Assembly (NCBI GenBank): GCA_030052745.1
Contig: JANBVO010000025.1
Location: forward strand, 124,001 to 188,000
Direction of reading: 5' to 3'
Source of the DNA: Pleurostoma richardsiae
Taxonomy: Eukaryota; Ascomycota; Sordariomycetes; Calosphaeriales; Pleurostomataceae
DNA length: 64,000 bases
Positions 11,772-23,175 of this stretch are shown here, one piece after another. Every line of letters starts with the position of its first letter. Within the stretch, counting starts at the first letter, position 1. A program made the position numbers and the translations under genes. The notes below the pieces were generated by a model. That model was not told the DNA's origin, made no database searches, and saw only the letters and a list, made by a program, of their open reading frames with translations.

Positions 11772-12820
11772 ATGCGGTCATTCCTGTCCCTTGCGACAGC
11801 ACTTTCGCTCGCCCTAGCCACGACTGTTCTCGCTGCCACCGCCTGCAATGGCAACACCGCGCTGTGCTCTCGGCTGTACAGCAATGTCTCGCTGGTGGGC
11901 GCGCACAACAGTGCCTTCGTCGGAGAGCTGCCACAGCAGAATCAATACATTTCGGTGAAAGACCAGCTCGACATTGGCGTCCGGTACCTTCAGGCGCAGA
12001 CTCAAGAGTTCCTGGGCCAGATACGGATGTGCCATACCTCCTGCTTGCTTCTCGATCAGGGTGATCTCGAGGACTACTTGACGCCAATCAAGAGCTGGAT
12101 AGACTCCCACCCGAACGACGTTGTGACGCTGTTGCTCACCAACCCCGACGCCATCCCCGTGTCCGAGTATGGAGCCGTATTCACCAAGGTCGGACTGGAC
12201 CAGTACGCGTTCACGCCGAGCACAACACTTGCCTTGAGCCAGTGGCCGACGCTGCAGTCGATGATCAACGCCGGTACAAGGCTGGTTGTGTTCATGGGTG
12301 AGTGTCGCATCTGCTGCTCTCGCACGGCAAGCATGGATAAGACTCCCGCGCTCGAGGCTGACAGCACCGGGACAGACTATCACAGTGACACAACAGCTGT
12401 ACCGTATATCCTCGACGAGTTCTCGTACTACTTTGAGACGCCGTACGACACCACGGACGCGAGTTTCCCCCAATGCACTCTTGATCGTCCGGCTGGCGCG
12501 GCAGCTGGTGGAAGGATGTTCATTATGAACCATATGCTGGACGTCGAGATTTTGGGGATCAAGGTTCCGAACCGATTAGAAGCACCGACAACAAACTCGG
12601 AGAACTCAATTCTGGCTCAGGCGGATCTATGCGCGTCTCTGTATGGCAGAGTACCCAATGTCGTCCTTGTGAGTCCTCGGCTGATTCTGCTATGCGAAGA
12701 AGCAGAAGCCCTCCCTCGCCTCATCTAGAAATCGCTGGCTGACGGGTTTTACCTTGCCAGCTTGACTATATTGACAAGGGGAATGCGATTGCGGCCCAGA
12801 ATGCCCTCAATAATGTGTAG
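11772..12820 (+). CDS. Secreted PI-PLC X-domain protein (PLCXD-like)
   Basis: Three exons: 11772-12297, 12376-12668, 12761-12820; 292 aa. The start at 11772 gives a clean signal peptide (MRSFLSLATALSLALATTVLAA). The mature part begins with a Cys-rich ACNGNTALC, then SLVGAHNSAFVG, which carries the first catalytic His position of PI-PLC X domains. A second His lies in RMCHTSCLLLDQG, followed by LEDYLTPIKSWIDSHPNDVVTLL. The second exon begins with DYHSD and contains YILDEFSYYFETPYDTTD and the MFIMNHMLD block. Such fungal proteins resemble bacterial phosphatidylinositol phospholipases and probably act outside the cell on phosphoinositides or GPI-like lipids. Both introns have GTGAGT donors, and intron 1 (78 nt) has a GCTGAC branch site. 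The activity is inferred from family. Confidence 0.88.
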
Positions 12821-13497
12821 TAATGCGACCCGGGCGATTGAGAGGCGGACCAGGTCGAGCGACATGATCATGTTACGGATAGAGTAGGGCTTAGGCTCAA
12901 TCACTTCAATCGTTTCAGAGCCCAGTAATGTCTAATACAATCTCCCGAGATCATAAGGCTGCAGTCCCGTTTTCCAAGATATGCAGCAAGCAGGCTGTGA
13001 GAATCCTTCTCCCAGGCTGCAAATGCCTCGGTGAGCATGTGCGCCACGGGCGGAGGTAATTCGTTGAAACGCAGCGGCAGGGCGGTTTCACGCTGCTACT
13101 CGAAATAGCACGATAGCGAGATACACCTGAATCCCATCCAGAACCACTGAAATCGCCCTTGTTTCAATGTAGCGAGCTATCATGACGGGTTCGAAAAGAG
13201 ACACCGAGAGGTTCAAGCACTGCCCATCTGGCAATGCCCTCTTGTAAGGATCCGATAACGACCACATCGCAGTCCTGTGCCCGCACCCTCGCGGAGATGC
13301 AGGACCTACAAAATGGCTCATAACAGCAGCGTCAAAGATCTGTTTCGCTCCCGTTTGCTCCTTTCTCGTTCTCATTCCACGTTGTTGCATCTCGATCATT
13401 TTAGGCTGCATCAGACACACACAGTGCCCGAAGCCTGCCTCCGCGGCCAACTGCCGAGACCGGTAGTGTATGGTTGGCAATTGTTTGCACAGAGGAA
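12821..13497. other. Intergenic spacer, PLC to CorA-like gene
   Basis: About 680 bp with no supported gene. It should hold the PLC 3' end and the CorA-like promoter. An ATG at 13313 opens a frame that I could not join convincingly to the downstream gene. Confidence 0.45.
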
Positions 13498-15385
13498 ATG
13501 GCTAAGGAAGGGAGCTGGCTTGCAAGCGATGGCACGTACCAGGATGTCATCAAGACTCTCTGCACCGCGGACCCTCGACTCCGGAACAGAGACCCCAAGG
13601 CAGTCACGCAAAGGACCCCCTGGCAGGACAGGGGCGTCCGAGCCGTCCACCTGGCTCTGCGGCCGGGCAGCAACACCTTTGAGAAGCCTGCTGCGTTCTC
13701 CACGCCGGCAAGCCTGGATGGACACCTGATCAAGAGCGTTTCGAAGGCTGGGGACCGCAATGTCTACATCCTAGAGGGTCTAGGGCCAGGCTTCGTTGCG
13801 GTCCTCGGATCCCGATTTGGAGTCCACCCGTCTTTCTTCCTGGAGCACGAGCGTGTCATTGTCATGAACCGCAAGTCGCAGGGTGAGAGCGACGGCATCG
13901 CCTTGCCGTCGATGCTGGAGACACGCCAGCACCTCTGTCTCAAGTACTTCGAGATGCTTCAGTTCGACAGGCAGCCGACAAGCTTCCGCCTTGTATGCTC
14001 GGATACAGGCAGGCATATCGGCGTGTCACGGGCAGAAAGTGACTTCTTGGACGTGGGGATTGTACGCCGGAAGTGCTCGATGTGGACGCGGAGAACGGAA
14101 GGAGGTGGCTGGGACTGTGAGCTGAATGACACTCTCCTCCCGCAATATGTGAATAGGCGGCTGACAACTGAAAGGTCTCGTCATATGCGATCCGCCTGTC
14201 AGAAGGGTGCGCACTGGAATAGAGTACAGGGACGAATACGACGTGAAGACTTGGCCATATCAAGGCGGCTACGTTGATTTCGTCCCGCAGTCCGCTCAAC
14301 TGAGCGTACGGAGCGGTTCTCACCCTGGACCACCTAGGACGTCAATGCTCGATGACCTCGTCTTCTATCTACGGACTCACGCGACGTCCATTCTCGCCCC
14401 TGAGGTTGATGGCTCGCTAGACGTCTTCTCAGACCCAGATGCCGTCGTCGGCACCTTCGTCCGCAAGATCATCACATCACACTACCTCAAACACACGGAA
14501 CACCTGCGGGCGGCACTATCCGCCACGCAGCGAACCCTGAGCCGCAAACATGACCTGGCGAGCTTGCCGATGGAGAAGGTCGAGGAACTCTGGTCCGATG
14601 TGCAGGCGTGGGAAAGGCGGATGGGAGAGTACTGTGAGGACCTCGAGAGTATCATGCTCCAGCTGGGCATACCGCTTAAAGCGCCAAAAACTGCGGTGCC
14701 GTCCTACCATGGCTACTCCGCCTGCGGCTGCGATCGTGACCAGCAATCTGGAAGTCACACTCCGTTTTCTACCTTCTCCAGAACCCCAACAATCTCTGCC
14801 GCAAGTGAGGTTGGTAACCACAGCACCACAAACCTTCACTCCCTAGCCCCAGCAGCCCAAGGCGAGGAAGTGGCTCGTTACAGCCAATGCGACTCAACTT
14901 ACAGATGGCTCGACTCATCCGCCGACTTTCAGTTCCTGCTGATGCGTTTCCGCGAGCTGCGTCACCGCACAGAGTGTCTCAACGGCGCGGTGACGGGCCT
15001 GGCCTCCATCACTGGCAACCGGCAGGCGTGCCGGGAGCAGCAGCTGGCGCTGGAAGCGGCACGGCGGTCGATCCGCGAGGCCAAGAGCTCGCGGGCGGTG
15101 ACACTACTGGGCCTCGTCTTCATCCCGCTGGCGTACACGAGCAGCGTCTTCTCCATGTCGACGCCGTACGGCCCGGGCGAGGACAAGTTCTGGCAATACT
15201 TCGCGGCGTCGGCGCCGCTGATCCTGGTGGTGCTGGTGGCGTACTATGCACTGGACATGGGTTACGCGGACGATGGGACCGGGTGGAGCGTGGAGACGTT
15301 CTTGGGGAGCGTGAGGAGGGTTAGGAGGCGGAGGATGGGCAGGAGAAAGGCGGATATCATTGAGGGGAGGAAGGAGACGGGTTGA
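13498..15385 (+). CDS. CorA-like divalent-cation channel without GMN signature
   Basis: Two exons: 13498-14116 and 14175-15385; 609 aa. The 58-nt intron has a gtgagc donor, a GCTGAC branch and an AAAG acceptor; other acceptors give stops or the wrong frame, whereas this one yields GGWDCLVICDPPV. The N-terminal soluble domain includes NVYILEGLGPGFVAVLGSRFG. A long helical domain is followed by two C-terminal membrane segments (about AVTLLGLVFIPLAYTSSVF and SAPLILVVLVAYYALDM). The loop between them reads SMSTPYGPG instead of the GMN motif of classical CorA/Mrs2/Alr Mg2+ channels. This is a common fungal CorA-like subgroup of unknown ion preference, probably in the plasma membrane. I chose the first ATG in the open frame; a small upstream exon cannot be excluded. 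Confidence 0.82.
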
Positions 15386-16084
15386 TGATGGTTTGTATTG
15401 GTTGTGACTGTTCATGAAACTGATGTAGCCATCAGGGACTCCGGAGTTGTCTACAGCTTTACACAGGTCATGATGGCGTACTAAGGAGAGTACAAATAGC
15501 CATTAGATATCCATGGTCTTCCTACCAAGGGTGCCAGACAGCTGTATCTTGCAATTTGATAGCTATCCCACCGGAAGGCCGGTCGACGCGGCGAGAGCGC
15601 TCTTACTGTGAGGAGGTCCTCCGGTTTCTTCAGCAGCCTACCTCAAAAGACGTCATAACGGCGTTGGATGCTCTGAAGATTCTGAATAGAGTTCTGACGA
15701 GAGCTATGGAGAGGGTTTCCAAAGGACTACCTAAATGAAGGACAGAACCTTCTCAACTCCCCAATCACGGCGTGGCAACCATTGCAGAACGCGTGGCAAG
15801 TCTAGCCCTGGACCCCTCACTGATGAACGGGATGGCGGTTTCGAGTGAAGTAGGCGCCCGACGAATATAGATGTGCCGGCGGCTACAAGACGAATGGGAG
15901 ACAACAGTCTGGGGGCACATCTTGGCAGGGGGTTGCAACCACAAAAAGAGGTGTGAGCGTGTCTGGGTCGTTTTAATTCATAATTCGGTCTCGTTTTCAT
16001 CGTATCTTGTCTTTTCCGTCTTGTATCGAACATCTCAGGGGCGATACACTCCTGGTGATAAACCCGAAGACGATTGGAAACACG
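15386..16084. other. Intergenic spacer, CorA-like to b561 gene
   Basis: About 700 bp. One 60-codon open frame (about 15556-15738) starts at TTG and has no recognised relatives, so I do not call it a gene. Otherwise nothing is seen; the 3' part should carry the b561 promoter. Confidence 0.4.
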
Positions 16085-17634
16085 ATGTTGTCCAGCCACG
16101 CCCACAAGCTGCTGAGTCTTACAACGGCTCTATTAGGTGAGTGCCAGCGCAAGTTAAGCTTAATTTAGGCGTGTTTGTACCGGTAACTTTATCCCCGCGC
16201 AAACGCTGACAACACCATCCAATGCCCCAGCTTTCACGGTTTCATCCGCTCTCGCCGCAGACGTCAACAGCACACAGGCGACCTTCCTCTCGCCGGCCGG
16301 CAACTTCGCCTTTGCGCTGACCGTCCCGACCGACGGCGACAATGCGGACCTGTACTTCACCCTGGCCATGTCGGCAGCCCTGTCGTGGGGCGCCGTCGGC
16401 CTCGGCAGCAACTCCATGAGCCACGCCCTGGTGCTGATGATCTACGCCTCCGGCTCCGGCAAGAATATCACTTTCTCGCCGCGCATCGCCTCTGGGCACT
16501 CCGAGCCCGCGCTCTACAAGGAGCTGGACTACACCGTCCTCCCGGGCACGGGGATCGTCAACGGCACCCTCGTCTACAGCGCCGTGTGCCACAACTGCCG
16601 CTCCTGGCCGGGCGGCGGCGCGCTCGACTTCAAGGGCACCGCGGAGCAGGCCATCTTCGCCATGGGCCCGGCAGGCGCGGCGCCCAATGATGATCGCGCC
16701 GCGCCGCTGCGGTACCACGCGCAGTACGGCAGCTTCACCATCGACATGCGCAGCGCGGCAGGCCCGGCGGCCGCGCCGGTGCTGAGCTCGGCGAGCAGGA
16801 ACGACGGCACGGCCCTGCTGGGCGGCGGCAAGTCGGGACAGCGGGACTGGGCGGCCACGATGCACGCTGTCATCATGGTGTTCTGCTTCGTGGGGCTGAT
16901 GCCGTTCGGGATCCTCATCCTGCGCCTGGGCGAGTGGGTGCGGTGGCACGGCGCCAATCAGGGGCTGGCGGCGGTTGGGGTCATCGTTGGCTTCGGTCTG
17001 GGCGTCAGGACCAGCCTGCTCTATGTCCGGTCCAAGAAGTTCGACACGGCGCACCAGATCATTGGCATCATTGTCATGGCTTTCGTCCTCGTACAGTTCG
17101 GCCTGGGCTTCTTTCACCACCGCATCTATAAGAAGACTAAGCAGCCGACCAAGTTAGCCCCTATCCATGTCTGGCTAGGTCGAGTCGTCATTGTGCTGGG
17201 CGTATTCAATGGCTTCCTGTGAGTCTCTCATTGACTCTCCCCTTTCCTCAGACATATCAGAGCAAACTGACTGACGATCAAATAGCGGCTTCCCTCTCGC
17301 CCTCGCGTCGAGGTACAACTACGTGTTAGCCGGCCTCGTGATCGCCATCGTCCCGATCATGTTCTTCATCCTCTTCTGGAAGCGCTTCTTCCGCCGCCGC
17401 CGCGAGCGCCAACAAGCCGCACCGGCCCAGGGCAGTGGGTACGATCCCGAGCCTTGGAGTGACGCGTCACCTCCCGCGTACGGAGGCGGGTACTCAGGAT
17501 CGCAGCGCGGCGGGGATGGCGCGGCAGGGATTGCGCTGGAGACCCTCCATGGTGCTCATGGGGTGAGGAAAGAGGAGGCGAACGTGAGCACGAGGGATCT
17601 AGGGACGCACCAGACGCCACGGGAGTGTGTCTGA
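16085..17634 (+). CDS. DOMON and cytochrome b561 transmembrane oxidoreductase
   Basis: Three exons: 16085-16136, 16231-17218, 17286-17634; 462 aa. The first small exon is supported because splicing completes a signal peptide (MLSSHAHKLLSLTTALLAF, cut near SALAAD). An extracellular DOMON haem-binding domain (about residues 30-200; NFAFALTVP, WGAVGLGSNSMSHALVLM) is followed by a five-to-six helix cytochrome b561 domain. Its probable haem ligands are His229, His257, His292 and His330. The C-terminal tail is cytoplasmic, very basic (RRRRERQQ) and then Gly/Pro-rich. Such CDH-cytochrome-like membrane proteins carry electrons across the plasma membrane, for example for ferric reduction or ascorbate-type redox; the partner is unknown. 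The coding region is markedly GC-rich and produces long spurious antisense frames. Confidence 0.93.
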
Positions 17635-18113
17635 GGCGGCGTCGTGGTGAGGACTACCTTAGGAAACAGGCAACCCGGAGTTTGGCGGTTATCTTGTTCT
17701 GGATGAACTGAACTGTGTGCGTGTTGATCAAGTCGGTGCTCTTATGGGGAATCACGGCGTTCGGCGTTCGGATGCTCTTTAGATCCTTATCAAAAGAAAT
17801 ACGCGTGTGATTGCGGAAGGATACGGCCTCAAGGCATATGCTATACGCGTATAACAATACTGTTCACTTTCTGACTTTGAAGACGCGGTATATACGACGT
17901 ATACCTTAACCGCTGATGAGGGTTCCGTTTGAGACGTGCCTGTCAGGTGTCAAGGCGTGGTGAGCACTCCTTCTAACATATGGTCCGAAGATCATGGAGA
18001 GCGTATATAAAGAATTCTATACGTATGTACCGTAACCATGCGTATGCGTGCGTCGCCACGTTCATAATGATCTATTATCTAGGTATGCTCCATCGATGCC
18101 AGTCTCTCCCCCT
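17635..18113. other. Convergent spacer with many TATACG/CGTATA motifs
   Basis: The 480 bp between two convergent genes is AT-richer than its surroundings and carries repeated TATACG and CGTATA hexamers. Examples are an inverted repeat at 17887-17905 with arms GGTATA/TATACC and similar motifs near 17840 and 18003-18030. No gene is seen. Confidence 0.5.
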
Positions 18114-20240
18114 TTATGGCCTTCCACCCCCGACGGCCCTTTCACGCTCCTCCTCTTCCTCTTCCTCATCGTCCCCTTCTAACCAGATCTCGTGCCCATC
18201 GCCCTCTCTCACTAGCCAACTGGCTAGCCATCCCATGGTAGCCACCGCGCTCAGCCCCCACCAGACCGCGCCGACGATCCCCTTCGACAGCCCTAGGCCG
18301 TATAGGAACCCGCACATCATGGGGCCGACCGTCCGCGCCGCGGAGCTGACGCTCTGACCCAGGCCATGGACGGTACCTAGCACGGACGGATGCGGAGTGC
18401 AGTTGTTGATGAGTATAGTTTGCGCTAGAAAACACGTTCCGTCAGCATATGCCATAGAGTATGGATACCGTCTCCTGGGGAGCACTCACCTGGAAGCGCA
18501 AATGTCCGCCCTATGACCTGGATGAACAGCACGCCCGCGATGGCCACCCACGCCGCGGCGCCACCCTTGGGTCCCGGGGGCGGGCTGCTGGCGGAGCTGG
18601 GCACGAGCGCGAGGTACGGTACTAGGAAGTAGGCCACCGGGAAGCACAGCAGGAAGATGCGCCAGGAGCGGACGGTGCCGAGGCGCGCCGACAGGGTAGG
18701 ATACAGCAGCAGCTGGAGCGCGATGCCTAGGACGCCAAGGATGGCCATGGCCATACCAACGGAGCGCGGCGGGAGGCCCATGCCACCGGTGAAGACAAAG
18801 GGCGGGTGGCGGGTGAGAGAGCCCGGCGGGGGCGGCGCGGAGGGGTCGTAGACAGGGGTGGAGAGGAAGATGAACCACAGGGAGTTGAAGGTGCCGATGT
18901 GGAAGGCCATGAGGAACTGGGCTACCAGAGTGAGGGAAACGTTGCGGGTGAAGATGCGCCGGAAGGGGAGACGCTGCGTGTAGCGTCGGCGGCGATGCGA
19001 GGCGGACTTGGATGTCGTCGTAGACTGGACGGAGGCGTTCGATATGCCGGAGATGTTGCGCGAGTGGCTGTTCTGCTGCTGCGTGGGCGTTATCGGGGAC
19101 GTCAGCTCGACGTCCACGCTGACGTCGCGGGATGCGAGAGGCGTGTACGCGACAGGGGACTTGTCGCGGGAGAAGCATCTGCGCATGACCGAGGCGATCT
19201 TCGCGCCTAGTTCGACCCCGATGTCACGCCTATCTCTACGAGAGTCTAGGGTCTATATGCCAGTCGAATCAGTAGCCACTTCAGGAGAGAGCTGGAGTCA
19301 TGGTCACACTCACCTCTTCCAAGCAGAGCCACGCTGCGAGGCCCGCGGAAACCAAAAAGAAGGCGCTGACGAGGTTCGGCGTCGCATATGGGAACTTGAT
19401 GAAGAAGGCGACCTTGCCGAAGAGCTTGGGATAGCTGCCCGCCGGGTCGGAGAGGATACCGCCCAATATGGGTCCTATGATGACGCCGCAGTTAAACGTC
19501 ATGGGCAGGAGGAGAAAGGCCCTTGACTGGTACTTCTTCTCTCTGATCGTCTCGTTGATCATGGTCCTCATGACGCCGACATTGCCGTTAGTGATGCCGC
19601 CAAGGGATCGAAAGAAGAGGGCCTGCGCGAACGACGTCGAGAAGCCGAAGCCTAGACAGGACACCATCGTGCCCGCGAGCCCGATGAGGATCACCGTCTT
19701 CCTCCCGAACTTGCTCGAGTCGGCGATGCGGCCCCACATCATGGCCGTGAGAAACTGTGCTGCAGTGAAGCTGGCATGGAGGATGCCTGCTTGGCTCGCG
19801 ATGACGGAGTCGGGGAGGGACGGGTCGAACCACTTGAGCTGGTAGAACATGTACGCCTGGAGCGACGTCTGCACCAGCGGCTCGCTGAGCCGCGTGAGGG
19901 TGATCACGACCAGCTGCTTTTTCCGCGGCAGGTCCTTCCATCCTATTGGTTTCTGCTTCTTCCTCTTCGCCTCCAACTTGCTCAGGTCCTGGTCTTGCAA
20001 GGCGGTGTCGAGCGACAGCCCATCCCGAGCTTGGGTCCTCTCTGCGCCGGGGACTCCGTCGAAGACGGTCGAGGTTGCGTCTCCGCCTATCTCATCTGCC
20101 GAATCCCGCGAGCGCTCCTCCTCCTTCTCGAGAAGACCGGCGTCCTCGGCGTCTTCTCCGGTGCTGCCCCTGTCCGAGTCTATCTCGAACTCGAGAGGAT
20201 CTCGAGTCTGCATATCCTCGCCATCCTGTGTTTCTTTCAT
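18114..20240 (-). CDS. MFS transporter, DHA1/ZIFL-like with long acidic N-terminus
   Basis: Exons on the minus strand: 20240-19314, 19252-18490, 18424-18114; 666 aa. Both introns have gtgagt donors and TAG acceptors, and their phases fit (LCLEE joined to TLDSRRDR; FALP joined to AQTILINN). The first ATG in frame gives an acidic Ser/Glu/Asp-rich cytoplasmic N-terminus of about 110 residues. Six membrane segments follow, including the MFS motif GRIADSSKFGRKTVILIG, then a long Ser/Thr/Gln-rich central loop and six more segments. The tail ends in a poly-Glu stretch. The family includes zinc-induced-facilitator-like and yeast YCR023C-type transporters; the substrate is unknown. The gene is convergent with the b561 gene. 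Confidence 0.9.
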
Positions 20241-21388
20241 CGGCCACGATATGCCAGCGGTCTGCAGCCCCAAAGGCCGGGGATCAGAGGGTCTGGGGTG
20301 ACCGAGGCACAGAGACGGCTAGATCGGAACGATGCAATGACTAGCGAATGATGTACGGGTGTAAGTTACCTGGGTTGGGTGTGGAGTGGAACACTCAACA
20401 ACGGACGAAATGCTCAGGAACGCGTGCCAAGAACAGCTTGATCCTTGGGTTAGAGAAAAGAGGGAAAAAAACGTCGAGTGCAGAGCCCACCGCCAGATCA
20501 TATTTCGCCTTCGCCTCGCCTCGCCCGGCCTCGCCTCCGGGCATAGGACGCAGGACGGAAATCGGGCATGTCACCGTCCCTCCCCCCACCCGCAAAGAAT
20601 TTGGGCCGAACACCCGCCGCCCGCGTGCTTGGCCGGCGATAGCAACACCGCCCTCCCATCCAGGATCCAGGACAGAGGCGGTGACTGGCTGCTGGTCCAC
20701 GCTGGTCCACGCTGGTCCTGCAGACACTCCTCGTGCGCCCCACCGGCGACAGCAGCTGGCCCGTCTCATTCGCCTATCTGGCGTATCTGGCATGTCGCCG
20801 CTAGCACCGAACAGACAGGCGGTCTTCTGTTGTGCCAGCGATGTCGTCAGTCGCCCTGGCAGGCGGGCGGCCAAGGGCAGTACACGCGGGGTTTATCTTC
20901 TGTTAGTGGAGTTACCTGCAGCGTCTGGTGGCTCGGCCCACGACCGGAGGCGCATCCCGGGACCGCTTCGGCACCCGGGAATGGCGGGGGGCTGTTCGGC
21001 TGACTCAGCCACGAACACTCTGTCGATGTCGTGACACCTTCCGAAAGCTACCTATGTGTCCGTGTCTTCTGTTTGTTGTTCTAATCTTCGACACCTCTGT
21101 GTGGCGCCCAAGCAGAGGCGGCGTCCTCGCCAGACTTCTAACACCTCTTTTTTTCATACTGCAGTGTCCTAAGGTGAGCTCTAGTTAGAGGTTGCAGGTC
21201 GTACAGAGATCACTGCCGATAGCGACTATATACCAGCCGGACAAGTCCTCTCCAAGAGGCAGACCATCCATAAGAATATCCACAAGTGGCGGCGTGTGAC
21301 CATGCATTTCCCAGCTATTCGAGTGACCTTTGTTATTTTGGGAGGCAACCGTGGAGCTTGATAATAAGCAAGACGATTGAACGTTGTA
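20241..21388. other. Upstream region of the MFS gene
   Basis: About 1.1 kb with no supported gene. It should hold the MFS promoter. It ends where the inverted-repeat element begins. Confidence 0.4.
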
Positions 21389-21572
21389 GTGACCATCTAA
21401 TGCCTCCCTACCTATCTTAGCTGCCCCCTCCATCTCTCCCGGGGCCCTTTCTCTTAGCTAGATCAACTCCAACTTGCACTTTGCTTCATTTACAGAATTG
21501 ACAAGGCTTTCTTATCCTGATTACTTTCCTGAGCCTGCGAGCTGTTATATTTAACACGTTATCGTTATATGG
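21389..21572 (+). repeat. Left terminal inverted repeat
   Basis: Outer arm of the element at 21389-22339; matches the reverse complement of 22150-22339 almost throughout. Confidence 0.88.
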
Positions 21573-22149
21573 TAGTACTATCTTCTCCTTTCTCGTTTTT
21601 AAGCTGAAAAAATCCAACGATCAAGGAAAAAGCTAAGGAGTTAATGAGTAAGTCTCTAGCCACCCGTGCGTGGTTCGACCAGCGTTTCCTGCGAACCTAT
21701 GTGTACTGGAGGGACGGCCTATTGATATGCCCTACCCAAGGATCCCCTAGGTACTACAAGTTCGACGCCCTCGTCTATATACTACAGTAGGCAAAAAGAG
21801 AAAAAAAAAAAAAATGGGACTTTCGTACGAACACCGTACCGACCCTCTAGTAGTCGTCATAAGGACTCTCCATTTCATAGAGAAGCTTACCTCACTATTG
21901 CTTTGCGACTTACTTCACCTCAATACCCAAAAAGCTAGCTAAAGAAAGTTCGCTACAACCACGTAAAGAGACGGTTCATATCAGAGGCAGAAGCACAGAA
22001 ATTAGGCCTAACAGAGCATCTTGAGAATCAGTGTCTCGAGGATCGTCTTACATTGTCCACTGCTCCTCCCCGACAATCTGCCCATACACAACCAGAGGCT
22101 ACTAGATCGCTCCAAGTGACCAAGGAAACATTACGACGCTGCGTTGCTG

Positions 22150-22339
22150 CCATGTAACGGTAACGTGTTTTATAAATATAACAGCTCGCAGGCTCAGGAA
22201 AGTAATCAGGATAAGAAAGCCTTGTCAATTCTGTAAATGAAGCAAAGTGCAAGTTGGAGTTGATCTAGCTAAGAGAAAGGGCCCCGGGAGAGATGGAGGG
22301 GGCAGCTAAGATAGGTAGGGAGGCATTAGATGGGGTCAC
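22150..22339 (-). repeat. Right terminal inverted repeat
   Basis: Reverse-complement partner of 21389-21572, with small indels near both ends of the arm. Confidence 0.88.
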
Positions 22340-22716
22340 GTAACAATCTACAGCAGTGTCGCAAACCTAGGCTGGAGCACAAGAGTCTGACTTCAATGAT
22401 GAGCCTGCTGACCTCCATAGACACGGAGGAATCGAACAAAAGATGGTCACGACGTTCGCTGGTAACCCTCCTGGGATGTGACCACCAAGGAGCCGGATAG
22501 CCTGTCGCCAACTGCTCCTGTACTGCTCGAGCACCGTGCGAGTATACAGTGTCATTGCCGACGTTAGACATATGAGGGAAGTCTAACTGGAGTAGATACC
22601 ATATATTCGCGTTTCCATTTCTGCTTGAAAGAGCATGAGTCAAGTCAGGTCTGCTACAAATTTGCATAGTAGAATAGACTAATATGCCACAGGGAAGGTT
22701 GTAAGGTCGATTGAGT

Positions 22717-22801
22717 TAGAAGAGTAGGTAGGGTAGAAGAGTAGGTAGGGTAGAAGAGTAGGTAGGGTAGAAGAGTAGGTAGGGTAGAAGAGTAGGTAAA
22801 G
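22717..22801. repeat. 17-bp minisatellite, five copies
   Basis: The unit TAGAAGAGTAGGTAGGG is repeated five times head to tail. The first four copies are identical and the last has mismatches at its end. It lies about 380 bp from the inverted-repeat element, in intergenic DNA downstream of the alpha-glucosidase. Confidence 0.93.
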
Positions 22802-23175
22802 TAAGTTAAGAGGAAAGAGTTAAATAGATACATCTCTTAAGGATATAATATAGTAGCTAAAATTTCTGGAGAACTAATGCGAGTGGTATAGAAATATACA
22901 GCAATACTGATTTATAATATCTCGAAAGGAGGCATTGAGACTTACCTATCTAGTCATCTTAGAGTGCAGCCGGGGGGGAGGTGAGGCGGGAGTGCCTGTT
23001 GGCGGGCATGATATTGGTGATTTAGGCATGTCAGGGGCCTCGCCTACAGTATTGCTACTTGGAAGACAGACGTCATGACACCTGTTCATACATTGAGTAG
23101 GTACTACATTGTCGATAACTCGTCCTGTTTGTTTTTGTCCAGAGTCTTCAATCACCCCTTTTCCCGAGTAACCCC
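22802..23175. other. AT-rich downstream flank of the alpha-glucosidase
   Basis: No gene is seen. It probably contains the 3' untranslated region and polyadenylation signals of the minus-strand GH31 gene. Confidence 0.4.

Larger units (their letters stand above)
21389..22339. mobile_element. Non-autonomous DNA-transposon-like element with ~185-bp terminal inverted repeats
   Basis: The left arm (21389-21572) and right arm (22150-22339) are near-perfect reverse complements. They differ only by a few bases and by short indels (two C near the outer end, about five bases near the inner end). Both outer ends read GTGACC...ATCTAATG. The trinucleotide GTA lies immediately outside each end and may be a 3-bp target-site duplication. 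The 577-bp core is AT-rich, has a poly-A run near 21799-21812 and contains only short frames with stops, for example one reading RAWFDQRFLRTYVYWRDG and another near 21960-22155. No transposase motif is recognised. The high identity of the arms suggests a recent insertion or a strong hairpin. Long arms suggest a foldback or Mutator-like derivative, but this is not proven. Confidence 0.8.

Noticed and set aside
14149-14202. Alternative intron in the CorA-like gene (GTGAAT donor, GTCAG acceptor)
   Set aside because: Leads into the wrong frame; 14117-14174 restores GGWDCLVICDPPV.
15556-15738. 60-codon frame with a helical look
   Set aside because: Starts at TTG, has no ATG, and could not be spliced to either neighbour.
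16242-17120. 292-codon minus-strand open frame opposite the b561 gene
   Set aside because: Gly/Ala/Arg/Glu-rich translation caused by very GC-rich codon use on the other strand; the plus-strand frame has clear domains.
18486-19178. 230-codon second minus-strand frame inside the MFS gene
   Set aside because: Pro/Arg/His-rich shadow of the MFS exon 2 in a shifted frame.
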